24,568 nucleotides of DNA from an uncultured Collinsella sp. (GTDB lineage Bacteria; Actinomycetota; Coriobacteriia; Coriobacteriales; Coriobacteriaceae), in assembly GCA_902494375.1 (NCBI GenBank), contig CABUTL010000003.1, positions 1 through 24,568 of the forward strand, written 5' to 3'. A program made the position numbers and the translations under genes. This document shows, piece after piece, positions 12,962 through 21,447 of this stretch (positions are counted from its first letter, which is position 1; every line of letters begins with the position of its first letter). The notes beneath the pieces are model-generated. The model made no database searches and was not told the origin of the DNA. It saw nothing but the letters and a program-made list of their open reading frames with translations.

Positions 12962-15849
12962 TCGAGGACGCGGTTTCGTCAGGAACGCCGCAGTTTGTCA
13001 TCGACTCCTATGCCACGCTTGCCGAACGCGCCAAAACGCAGTCCTTCGGCCTTATCGAGGAAGATGTGATTGTCCTCGATACCGAGACCACAGGTCTTTC
13101 GGTGCAGGACAACGAGCTGATCGAGATCTCGGCGGCCCGTCTTTCGGGCCGCGAGGTTATCGACCGCTTCGATACCTTCGTGCATCCCAAGCAGCTGATT
13201 CCTGCCGAGATTACCGAGCTCACGAGCATTACAAATGCCGATGTGGCAGATGCCCCGTCGGCCGTTGAGGCCGTCGCCGCCCTCGCCGATTTTGTCGGTG
13301 GTTGCCCGGTGATCGCACATAACGCCACGTTCGACCGCTCGTTTATCGAGTCGGTCAAAGGCGGCGTCAACGTGAGCGATATTTGGATCGATTCGCTGGC
13401 GCTGTCGCGAATCGCGCTTCCGCGCCTGGCCTCGCACAAGCTGTCTTTTATGGCCGATCTGTTTGGCTGTGACTCGGTATCACACCGTGCCAATGCCGAC
13501 GTCGACGCCCTGTGTGGCGTATGGCGCGTGTTGCTCGTGGCGCTCACCGACTTGCCCCAGGGCCTCATGGCGCGCCTAGCCGACATGCATCCGGATGTGC
13601 CTTGGTCCTATCGTCCTATCTTCTCATTCTTGGCGCGGCAGAACCCTGGTTCTATCTTCTCTCTCAGCGCCGCTCGTGCTGACGTTCTCAAGGCCGATCG
13701 CGCCGACGATCGGGTGGACGCCGACGAACTGCCGGTCCTCAAGATGCCGAGTCGTGAGGAGATTGAGACAGACTATGCGCCGGGTGGCCTGGTCAATCGC
13801 ATGTATCCCACTTACGAGCCGCGTGATGAGCAGATCGCGATGGCGCTCGAGGTCCGCGATGCGCTGGTCACGGGCACACATCGCGTAATTGAGGCGGGCA
13901 CGGGCGTCGGCAAATCGATGGCCTATCTGGTGCCTTTTGCCGAGGCAGCACGCCGTAACAACATCACGGTTGGTATTGCGACCAAATCGAACAATCTTGC
14001 CGACCAGCTCATGTACCATGAGCTGCCAAAACTTGCCGAGCAACTGGACGGTGGTCTGTCATTTTGCGCTCTCAAGGGCTATGACCACTATCCGTGCCTG
14101 CGCAAGCTTGAGCGCATGAGCCGAGGCCAGGTCGAGATTACCACCAAGCGCGATCCGGCGGACACGCTCACGGCGGTCGCGGTCATTATGGCGTACGTCT
14201 GCCAATCAGCCGATGGCGACCTCGACTCGCTCGGCATTCGGTGGCGCAGCGTCAACCGCCCCGACTTTACGACGGCCTCGCGCGAGTGTGCTCGTCGCCT
14301 CTGCCCGTTTTTCCCTGATAAATGTTTGGTCCACGGCGCTCGCCGTCGTGCAGCGCATGCCGACGTGGTGGTCACCAACCATTCCCTGCTGTTCCGCAAT
14401 GTCGCGGCCGAGGGCAGGATTTTACCTCCGATTCGTCATTGGGTAATCGACGAGGCCCATTCCATCGAGCGCGAGGCGCGCCGTCAGTGGGCGCGCGTGG
14501 TGTCGGCGGACGAATCACGCGTTCTGTTTGAGCGCCTGGGTGGCTCGAGCACCGGTGCGCTAAGCCAGGTTTCCCGTGATTTGGCAACCTCCGAGGGCTC
14601 TACGCTCTATCTGGGCCTTACTGCCAAGGCGACGTCGACGGTTGCGCGCGCGAGCATGGCAATCGCCGACGTGTTCGATGGCGTTCGCGAGCTCGGCCGC
14701 CGTGCCCGTGGGGGTTATGACAATGCCAATCTATGGATTGGCCCCGAGCTGCGCGAATCTGACGACTGGCATGATTTCTTACAGTCGGCCTACGCTGCCA
14801 TCGATGCATTGGAACAAGCTGACAAGAGCGTCGACGCGCTGGTGCAGGCTGTCGCCGCCGACAAGCCCGAGGTTGTTGTCGACCTGGGCGATATCTCACG
14901 CCGCCTGCACGAGCTGGCCGAGAACCTCAAACTCATCATCGACGGCACCGATGAACACTACGTGTATTCGCTGCAGGTCAATCGCAGGTTGCGTGCCGGC
15001 GGAGAGTCAATGACCGCAGAGCGCATCGACATTGGCGAGGCCTTGGCAACCGAGTGGCTGCCCGAGGTTCACACGGCTATCTTTGCCTCGGCGACCATGA
15101 CGGTGTCCAAAAGCTTTGAACACTTTAACCACGCGGTCGGCCTCGATCGCATCGGTGCTTCGACATCCTCATCGCTGCACTTGGACTCGAGCTACGACTT
15201 TGATTCGAACATGGCTGTAGTCGTTGCGGGCGATATACCCGATCCGCGCGATCGTGAGAGCTATCTTACGGCGCTCGAGCGCGTGCTGGTCGACGCCCAT
15301 CTTGCCATGGGCGGATCGGTGCTCACACTGTTTACCAATCGGCGCGACATGGAAGACCTGTACGCCCGCGTTGAGCCCAAGATGGCCCGTGCGGGTCTGG
15401 AGCTCAACTGCCAGCAGCGCAACTCATCTCCTCGTCGCCTGCGCGACCGGTTTATCAACGAGCCGACCTCGTCGCTTTTTGCTCTTAAGGCCTTCTGGGA
15501 GGGATTCGACGCCAGCGGCGAGACACTGCGCTGCGTCATCATTCCCAAGCTGCCGTTCTCGAGCCCCACGGACCCGCTCTCGTGCGAGCGCAACCTGCGC
15601 GAAGACCGCGCTTGGGCGCGCTATTCGCTGCCCGAGGCGGTGCTCGAGGTCAAGCAGGCGGCTGGCCGCCTTATCCGCTCGTCGACCGATTGCGGCGTGC
15701 TGATTCTGGCCGACCCGCGCCTGGTGACGAAGGGCTACGGAAAGAAGTTCTTAACGTCGCTGCCCACGAGCTCCTACCAGCGCATCGAATCGGCGCAGAT
15801 CGGGCACTATCTGCAACTGTGGCGTGCACGCCACGAGCGGCGGCGCTAA
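12955..15849 (+). CDS. dinG: DEDDh exonuclease-DinG-type helicase fusion
   Basis: This 964-residue protein joins a DnaQ-like 3'-5' exonuclease to an XPD/DinG superfamily 2 helicase. Exonuclease motifs are DTETTG (D42, E44), AHNATFD (H122-D127) and HRANADVD (H177, D182). Helicase motifs are Walker A GTGVGKS (315-321), DEAH (499-502), SATMTVSKSF and the C-terminal QAAGRLIRS. Four cysteines, C381, C445, C450 and C457 (C-x63-C-x4-C-x6-C), sit where DinG/XPD enzymes hold a 4Fe-4S cluster. The protein probably acts in repair of structured or damaged DNA. Its ATG overlaps the ddl stop. Its own stop overlaps the convergent WYL regulator stop by 4 bp (15846-15849). The symbol follows family usage, and the exact role is inferred. 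Confidence 0.93.
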   Translation: MLIEDAVSSGTPQFVIDSYATLAERAKTQSFGLIEEDVIVLDTETTGLSVQDNELIEISAARLSGREVIDRFDTFVHPKQLIPAEITELTSITNADVADAPSAVEAVAALADFVGGCPVIAHNATFDRSFIESVKGGVNVSDIWIDSLALSRIALPRLASHKLSFMADLFGCDSVSHRANADVDALCGVWRVLLVALTDLPQGLMARLADMHPDVPWSYRPIFSFLARQNPGSIFSLSAARADVLKADRADDRVDADELPVLKMPSREEIETDYAPGGLVNRMYPTYEPRDEQIAMALEVRDALVTGTHRVIEAGTGVGKSMAYLVPFAEAARRNNITVGIATKSNNLADQLMYHELPKLAEQLDGGLSFCALKGYDHYPCLRKLERMSRGQVEITTKRDPADTLTAVAVIMAYVCQSADGDLDSLGIRWRSVNRPDFTTASRECARRLCPFFPDKCLVHGARRRAAHADVVVTNHSLLFRNVAAEGRILPPIRHWVIDEAHSIEREARRQWARVVSADESRVLFERLGGSSTGALSQVSRDLATSEGSTLYLGLTAKATSTVARASMAIADVFDGVRELGRRARGGYDNANLWIGPELRESDDWHDFLQSAYAAIDALEQADKSVDALVQAVAADKPEVVVDLGDISRRLHELAENLKLIIDGTDEHYVYSLQVNRRLRAGGESMTAERIDIGEALATEWLPEVHTAIFASATMTVSKSFEHFNHAVGLDRIGASTSSSLHLDSSYDFDSNMAVVVAGDIPDPRDRESYLTALERVLVDAHLAMGGSVLTLFTNRRDMEDLYARVEPKMARAGLELNCQQRNSSPRRLRDRFINEPTSSLFALKAFWEGFDASGETLRCVIIPKLPFSSPTDPLSCERNLREDRAWARYSLPEAVLEVKQAAGRLIRSSTDCGVLILADPRLVTKGYGKKFLTSLPTSSYQRIESAQIGHYLQLWRARHERRR

Positions 15850-16763
15850 AGCGGACAAACGAGGGTTTTTGCCATATCGCACAGACGCTTTGACAGGGCG
15901 GGGTCATCCAAGATGCGGATGGCTCCGCCCGCTGCGATTACCTGGCTCAGTAGCCAACGCTCGGAGCCGTAATGCACGGTTACCATTGCCATGTCTGCCC
16001 CGCTGCGCTCGATTAGGGTGATGCCGGCCCAGTCCAGATGTTCCGCCATATCGAATGGCATCAAGAGCTTTGCGCTACGCTGCGTCCGGGCAAGGGAATC
16101 GTGGAGGGATGCGACGTCCGGTGCGTGAGACACGACGGAGTCTTCCGTCAAGGTGAGTCCCTCGATTTTATCCATGCGATAGGTGCGCTGCTCATCGACT
16201 GCGATGTCCCAGGCAATCAAGTATGTTTGGTCGCCGTTTGCCGTAATGCGCAAGGGGTCGACCAGACGCTCGCGTGGCCGTGCATCGTCCATCGAGCGAT
16301 ACGAGATGCGGCAGCGAACGCCGTCCTGAATGGCGCAGCTCAGCTGCTGCCAGTGCGACCCGTGGTTGACGGTGTCAAAGACGCGCTGGTTATAGCCGAG
16401 CTCTTCGGGTAGAAGAGCATGCCGAATCCGGGCTGCCGTCTGTGGCTCGATCCCCAACGATTCAAGTTCGTGGTTGAGCACAGCGCCCTCGGCGGCACTC
16501 AGGCGCAACGGTAGAACACGCCCGGCGTCGCCGGTGAGGACCACACGCTCGCCGCGGCATTCGCAGATGATGCGCGCGCCCGATTCTCGGTCCGCGAGCG
16601 TCGAGACGATCTCGAGAATCTCGTCGAGCGACACCCCTGTGATGTCAAAGCGGCTGCAAATCTCGGCTCGTGTCATGCCGCTCTCGCCGGCGGCGTAGAG
16701 GGCCTCCATGATGTCGATGGCGCGCGAGAGTCTCTGCTCGCTGGTGAGTTTACGCACGGGCAT
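15846..16763 (-). CDS. WYL-domain transcriptional regulator (PafC-like)
   Basis: The 305-residue product has an N-terminal winged helix (about 5-75, RLSRAIDIMEALYAAGESGMTR region) and a WYL domain around 145-210. There the WYL-equivalent residues read TYLIAW (180-185), followed by the YRMDKIEGL strand. A C-terminal WCX-like part follows. WYL regulators sense nucleic-acid or other ligands; PafB-PafC pairs control a LexA-independent DNA-damage response in mycobacteria. I chose ATG 16763; an in-frame TTG at 16784 is possible. The start overlaps the stop of the upstream WYL gene by 14 bp, so the pair is coupled and probably forms a heterodimer. Assignment to PafC is by arrangement and domain type. 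Confidence 0.87.
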   Translation of the reverse strand: MPVRKLTSEQRLSRAIDIMEALYAAGESGMTRAEICSRFDITGVSLDEILEIVSTLADRESGARIICECRGERVVLTGDAGRVLPLRLSAAEGAVLNHELESLGIEPQTAARIRHALLPEELGYNQRVFDTVNHGSHWQQLSCAIQDGVRCRISYRSMDDARPRERLVDPLRITANGDQTYLIAWDIAVDEQRTYRMDKIEGLTLTEDSVVSHAPDVASLHDSLARTQRSAKLLMPFDMAEHLDWAGITLIERSGADMAMVTVHYGSERWLLSQVIAAGGAIRILDDPALSKRLCDMAKTLVCPL

Positions 16764-17772
16764 GCTCGTGCACCGTCCTTTCAATGAGGCGGTTCCACGC
16801 CTGCTTGAGCGATTTGGGGGCCACGGGCCTCATGCCGTCCACGGCGTGGGCCATGCAAAATGAGGCGGCGGCTTCAAGATCGCGCACGTCAACGGTCCAG
16901 GTCCATCCCACATCGGTGTGTGCGAGCTCACCTCGCCCGCGCGTGAGGCCGTTGATCATATCGATCTGCGTCTGGGGGGCGAACGAGAACGTGGCTGCAA
17001 CGGGCGGTCGGTCGGCAAAATCGAATTCAAAGAACAGATAGTCGTTGAGATTGAAGTTCGCGGGGATGACGTAGGCCTTCGAAGGACGCCAAGCGCGAAC
17101 GATACGGTCGCAGCGGAATGTCCTGATGTCGTCGGTGACGTTGTCGAGGCCGCAGAAGTACGCCACGCCCTCGCGCTCGAACATGCCGTAGACGCGGACG
17201 GTACGTTCTTTCTGCTCGCCGCGTCCGTTCTGATATAAAAATCGCAGTGCACAACGCTCGGCAAAGGCGCTCCATACCGCATCGACGGTGGGAGAGCGGC
17301 GGATCGGTGCTTCGTCCACCGTCGTCCTGCCGGTGAGATAGGCAATCTTGGAGCGAATATCGGCAAGCGGTGCGGCAAAAGTGGATGAGCCGGCCGCTAG
17401 TGTCTGGTCGATGGCGTTGAGCAGGATATCGGCGTCGTCTGCGGTAATGAGGCCGCCTGCCGCAAACGTGTGCTCGCGGTCGATTGTCCACGAGCTTTCC
17501 TCGGTCTCCTGCGCGCCGGTGGGGCGAACCTCCTTGATTAAGATGCCGCGTTCGAGCAGCTTGTCACGATCGCGTCGAAACTTGCGCTTATCCGAGTCGA
17601 TATTGCCCGAGCCATATCCCAGGTCAGAATCCAAGACGATCTGCTCGGTCGTCAGCGGTTCGGGGGAGCTATTGAGCACAAAGAAAAGATTGAGGATGCG
17701 CTGAGCCGTTTTATCGAAACTGGGCTCCGAATTTCCCTTTTTAATTGTCTCGGTCGTGTCGCTTGCCGTCAT
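16750..17772 (-). CDS. WYL-domain transcriptional regulator (PafB-like)
   Basis: The 340-residue product has a wHTH at about 20-80 (KTAQRILNLFFVLNSSPEPL, then KRKFRRDRDKLLERGILI) and a WYL domain near 165-230 in which the motif is degenerate (VAYFCGLD, then RTFRCDRIVRAW). A C-terminal extension follows (about 240-340). It is the first gene of a two-gene operon with the PafC-like protein. Its ATG at 17772 follows an AGGA at 17777-17780. I see no Pup-proteasome genes nearby, unlike the mycobacterial pafABC setting. The convergent DinG-type helicase is a plausible functional neighbour. Confidence 0.87.
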   Translation of the reverse strand: MTASDTTETIKKGNSEPSFDKTAQRILNLFFVLNSSPEPLTTEQIVLDSDLGYGSGNIDSDKRKFRRDRDKLLERGILIKEVRPTGAQETEESSWTIDREHTFAAGGLITADDADILLNAIDQTLAAGSSTFAAPLADIRSKIAYLTGRTTVDEAPIRRSPTVDAVWSAFAERCALRFLYQNGRGEQKERTVRVYGMFEREGVAYFCGLDNVTDDIRTFRCDRIVRAWRPSKAYVIPANFNLNDYLFFEFDFADRPPVAATFSFAPQTQIDMINGLTRGRGELAHTDVGWTWTVDVRDLEAAASFCMAHAVDGMRPVAPKSLKQAWNRLIERTVHEHARA

Positions 17773-17970
17773 AGAGTCCTCGCATGAGAAGGTGGTTTGC
17801 TGCCATGATTTTAGTCCGATATGGAGATTAGGCTATATCCTTGTCCGCTCGGGGCGTTAAGATGGCCCGAATTCGGTCGTTTGCGCTCGCTCGGGGTATA
17901 CTTTCGACTATATACGGTTCTAATGTGCATGCATTGGGCCTATTTGTCGGATTATGGATGTGGAGCGCAC

Positions 17971-20900
17971 ATGGCGAACACCCAGAACTATATTAACCAC
18001 CTGCTGCAGAACACCGGCATTACGCCGGCATGCAGCGAAGAAGAGCGCTTGGCTGCCGAGGATATCGCTCAGATCTTCCGCAACCACGGCTTTGACCCCG
18101 AGGTTCAGGAGTTCAATGCCCCGGCGCCCAGTAGGTTGGCATTTGCCGTTACCGGTATTCTTGCGTTTGCCGGCGCCCTGCTGATGGGCATCGGCGGCGG
18201 TATCGGCTTGGTCGGCACCTTGCTGGCCATTGTCGGTGCCGTGCTCTACGTGCTCGAGCGCACAGGGCATCCCGTGGTTTCGCGCCTGGGCAAGACGGGC
18301 GTGAGCCAAAATGTCATCGCCTACCACAAGGCCTCGGGCCCGCTCGCGTCTCCGCGCAACCGCCCGGTGGTCGTTGTCGCACACTACGACTCTCCCCGTG
18401 CTGAGCTGCTCGCCCGCGAGCCCTATGCTTCGTATCGTGCGCTCATCGCCAAGCTGTTGCCCGTTGCCACGGTTGCCCCCGCTGCCGTTGCCATCCTGCG
18501 CATCCTGCCGCTCCCCGGCGCGCTCAAGGTTCTGCTGTGGATTGTCGCGATCCTCGCTTCCCTCGTTGCGCTTGCCAACGCGGCAAACATCATCTCTAAC
18601 CGCCACATTCTTCCCTATACGTCCGGCGCGGTGTGCAACAAGTCTTCTGTCGCCGCTATGCTCGGCGTTATGGATATCGTTGCTCCCTTCCAGGGCGAAA
18701 ACGAGTTTCCCGACGATGTTCCGTTCGATACCTATTTTGGGGAGCAAAAGCGTCGTGCCGAGGAAATGGCGCGTGCAGCGGCGGAGTATGCCGCGGCCCA
18801 GCAGCAAAACGACTACGGCAACACCATCGAGTACGAAGAGCCTACCTACGCCGAGGACGAGTTCGGTCAGCCGATTGCTCCCGACACTCAGACCGAGCCC
18901 GAACAGGGTGAGGCTTTCGACGAGCAGATCGAGGGCTTTGAGGGTGCGTCTGCCGACGAGACGCTGATTGGCGCCATCGTGCCCGAGGATCAGAATCAGG
19001 CTGTCCAGGCTGAAGAGTTCAATGACGAGGTTTCCGCTGCCGAGTCGGCGGAGGAGCCTGCCGCGGCCGAGCCCAAGCTCTATCGCAACGCCGCCGGCAA
19101 CATCCGCTTTGGTTCGGATGCCATCCGTGCGCTCGGAATGCTTCCCGAGTCCTGCACGCTCGATTACGAGGAGGGCGAGGAGCCGACGTTTGAGCCCGAG
19201 CCTGCCCCCGTTGTCACCGTGGATGATGAGTCTTCCGCGGTTACCGCTGCCGTTGCCGAGCCCGAGGCGGTGTCCGCGATCGATCCTGCGGCAGGACTGG
19301 ACATTTTGGCTCCCGCCGCGCCGGCGCAAGACGTTGCGGACGAGTCTGACGACGATTACGTTGAACAGCCGAGGCGCGTGTCTTACGAGAGCGATACTGA
19401 TTTCTCGGCCGAGATTCCCGCGGCAACGCCCCATGCCGACATTGCATCCGCGTTCTCGTCGATTGGCGCCAGCGCTTCCAACTTCTTTAAGGGTGCGCTT
19501 GCAAAGGGCAAGAAATTTGTCGACGATTTCGAGGAGAAGCGCGCTGCCGCACGCGAGGCTGCCGAGCAGGAGGCTATCGCTCAGCAGCAGGCAGCCGAGG
19601 CGGCACGTGAGCACGCGGCGCAAGAGTTCGAGCAGAACGAGGCTATGCAGTCCGCGCCCGTCGACGCCGCCGAAGCTACAACGTCCTTTGAGTCCCAGCA
19701 ACCGGCGTCCACGGATGTTGTTGAGGCGACGACGCCTTTCGAGGCTCAGCAGCACGTCGATAGCACCATGTCGTTTGATGCCGCGCAGTTCGATTCCACG
19801 ATAACGTTTGAAAAGCAAGGCACCGCGATTGCCGAGCCCCTTCCTGTTTCCGATGAGCAGGGCGACGCGGCAGACGATGACGAGCCTATTGATGCTGCCG
19901 AAATTCAGGATGCCGCCGAGGACGAGTCCGTCGAGGCCAACTCTGAGGAAGAGCAATACGCGGCAGCCGATCAAGGTGATTCGACCGAGGTCGAGCAGGA
20001 GGAAGTGCCTGCGGTTTCCGAGACTCCCGAGACGGATGAGTCGAGGCCTTATTCCACGCAGATTTTCACCATGCCGACCCCGAGTGGGTCCGGTGCCACG
20101 GTTGCCAATGTCGCTCCCACCCAGGACGAAACGGTCGATTCCCTTATGGCCCAGATTTCCTCCCAGGCATCGCCGCGTCCGCAGATGAATGTTCCCGATC
20201 CGGCGTCGGCACCGTCGCCTGCACCTTCCTCGTCTCCGCTGGCTTCGGTCCCCGATCCGTCGCTGCCGTCTATGAAGCAGGCAAACGTTGCGTCTCGCAC
20301 GTCGCTGTTCGACCTTCCCGATCCCTCTGCCCGGGTCAACGACCCCTTTGCTACCGCCCAAGGTCCCGAACCCACATCGGCACCCGTTGCGCCTCCTATG
20401 TCCGTTGCGTCGGGCGCGCAGCCGATCGAGACCATTTCGGCTCCCGCCCCGGCGGCACCCAAGTCTCGTAAGCGCGGCCTGGGTGGCCTGTTCGGTCGTA
20501 AAAAGAAAAACGAGCAGGACAGCATGAGTGACTGGCTGGGCGTCGAAGACGATTACGATGCCAAGAAATCCGGTCGCGGTATCGGTTCGTGGGATAACTT
20601 CGAGGACGATAACGATGGCTGGAAGGGCGGCGCTACGTCTTCCGATGGCGCTTCTTCCGAAGGTATGCTCTCGGCTGTCGCCTCTATGGGCGATGATGAG
20701 CTGCTCGGTCACGATATCTGGTTTGTGGCAACGGGTGCCTCGGATTGTGATGGCGCCGGCATGAAGGCCTTCTTGGCTTCGCATCGCGATAAGCTCCGCG
20801 GCGTATTCTTTATCAATCTTGAATCCGTCGGCGCCGGTAGGCTTTCGGTTGTGACGGTCGAGGGCGAACAACAACTGCTCAAGGGCGATCGCCGCATCAT

Positions 20901-21141
20901 GAACCTGGTCAGCAAGGTCTGCAAGTCGTTCCATGTCGATTGTGGCGCGCTCGAGATGCCCTATGCCAAGACCGATGCCTATGCCGCGCTCGAGGCGAGC
21001 CGCCGAGCCCTTACCATCGCCGGCGTGGACGGCACGCGTCTGGCTTGCGCTCGTACCGAGGACGACCTGCCCCACAATGTCAACCCGACGAACATTGCTA
21101 CGGTATCCGAGGTCGTGACCGAGGTTATCCGCCGTTCGTAG
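17971..21141 (+). CDS. Polytopic membrane protein with split, degenerate M28-peptidase-like domain and large acidic insert
   Basis: The 1056-residue protein has hydrophobic segments near 55-72, 76-95, 158-180 and 184-206. M28-like pieces flank a roughly 660-residue insert: VVVVAHYDSPRAE (133-145) and SGAVCNKSSVAAML (218-231) before it, HDIWFVATGASD (914-925) and GVFFINLESVGAG after it. The usual bridging Asp (family NDNxSG), the Glu-Glu pair and a distal metal His appear replaced (Cys222, Ser924-Asp925, KTDAY), so it may be a pseudo-peptidase or use an unusual metal site. The insert is acidic and Ala/Pro-rich with a helical stretch (about 491-560) and a basic patch (831-847). Charge distribution suggests the soluble parts are cytoplasmic. 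ATG 17971 has GGAG at 17962-17965; the frame is open to 17821 without a better site. TATACT at 17897-17902 may be a -10 box. Confidence 0.75.
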   Translation: MANTQNYINHLLQNTGITPACSEEERLAAEDIAQIFRNHGFDPEVQEFNAPAPSRLAFAVTGILAFAGALLMGIGGGIGLVGTLLAIVGAVLYVLERTGHPVVSRLGKTGVSQNVIAYHKASGPLASPRNRPVVVVAHYDSPRAELLAREPYASYRALIAKLLPVATVAPAAVAILRILPLPGALKVLLWIVAILASLVALANAANIISNRHILPYTSGAVCNKSSVAAMLGVMDIVAPFQGENEFPDDVPFDTYFGEQKRRAEEMARAAAEYAAAQQQNDYGNTIEYEEPTYAEDEFGQPIAPDTQTEPEQGEAFDEQIEGFEGASADETLIGAIVPEDQNQAVQAEEFNDEVSAAESAEEPAAAEPKLYRNAAGNIRFGSDAIRALGMLPESCTLDYEEGEEPTFEPEPAPVVTVDDESSAVTAAVAEPEAVSAIDPAAGLDILAPAAPAQDVADESDDDYVEQPRRVSYESDTDFSAEIPAATPHADIASAFSSIGASASNFFKGALAKGKKFVDDFEEKRAAAREAAEQEAIAQQQAAEAAREHAAQEFEQNEAMQSAPVDAAEATTSFESQQPASTDVVEATTPFEAQQHVDSTMSFDAAQFDSTITFEKQGTAIAEPLPVSDEQGDAADDDEPIDAAEIQDAAEDESVEANSEEEQYAAADQGDSTEVEQEEVPAVSETPETDESRPYSTQIFTMPTPSGSGATVANVAPTQDETVDSLMAQISSQASPRPQMNVPDPASAPSPAPSSSPLASVPDPSLPSMKQANVASRTSLFDLPDPSARVNDPFATAQGPEPTSAPVAPPMSVASGAQPIETISAPAPAAPKSRKRGLGGLFGRKKKNEQDSMSDWLGVEDDYDAKKSGRGIGSWDNFEDDNDGWKGGATSSDGASSEGMLSAVASMGDDELLGHDIWFVATGASDCDGAGMKAFLASHRDKLRGVFFINLESVGAGRLSVVTVEGEQQLLKGDRRIMNLVSKVCKSFHVDCGALEMPYAKTDAYAALEASRRALTIAGVDGTRLACARTEDDLPHNVNPTNIATVSEVVTEVIRRS

Positions 21142-21162
21142 ACGGAGCTCTAAGGAGTCAAC

Positions 21163-21381
21163 GTGTTTTCGTATATTAAGCGCCATTGGCCTGTCTACGT
21201 GATTTTGACCTTGATTGCCATTGCGTTAGGATTTGGGGCCGCCTACATCGTGGGTGCGAAGGGCTCGACCCCCGCCTCCGCAATCAGCGAAGAGGTGGAG
21301 CAAGAACAGAGCACGGGTGCCGATGGGATTCCTGAGTCCGAGCAGGCAATCGTTGATGGTGGATCTTCGTCTGCAGAGTAG
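21163..21381 (+). CDS. Small single-pass membrane protein, unknown function
   Basis: The 72-residue product starts MFSYIKRHWPVYVILTLIAI: a short basic N-terminus, then one transmembrane segment (about 10-31). An acidic Ser/Glu-rich tail follows (SEEVEQEQSTGADG), probably outside the cell by the positive-inside rule. The start is GTG at 21163, with AAGGAG at 21152-21157. It lies 21 bp after the M28-like gene and before a strong terminator, so the two form an operon. I do not recognise a family. Confidence 0.72.
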   Translation: MFSYIKRHWPVYVILTLIAIALGFGAAYIVGAKGSTPASAISEEVEQEQSTGADGIPESEQAIVDGGSSSAE

Positions 21382-21402
21382 ATACGGCGATTTACATGAT
21401 TG

Positions 21403-21440
21403 AAAGCGGGCGAGCCAGGGGACTGGCTCGCCCGCTTTTT
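21403..21440 (+). terminator. Intrinsic terminator, possibly shared by convergent genes
   Basis: A perfect 15-bp stem, AAAGCGGGCGAGCCA (21403-21417) with its complement at 21424-21438, has a 6-nt loop and ends in a run of five T residues on the + strand. The opposite strand has only a three-T run, so it should work best for the rightward operon. It may also stop the leftward adhesin transcript, whose gene ends at 21448. Confidence 0.9.
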
Positions 21441-21447
21441 CATCGCG

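Noticed and set aside
17821..17970. Extended N-terminus of the M28-like protein
   Set aside because: The extra 50 codons contain Cys- and Tyr-rich sequence and promoter-like TATACT. GGAG sits correctly before ATG 17971.
17920..21186. 1088-codon open frame on the minus strand
   Set aside because: It is antisense to the M28-like gene. Its Arg/Leu/Gly-rich translation is typical of a GC-rich shadow frame, and the + strand has a ribosome-binding site, membrane segments and recognisable motifs.
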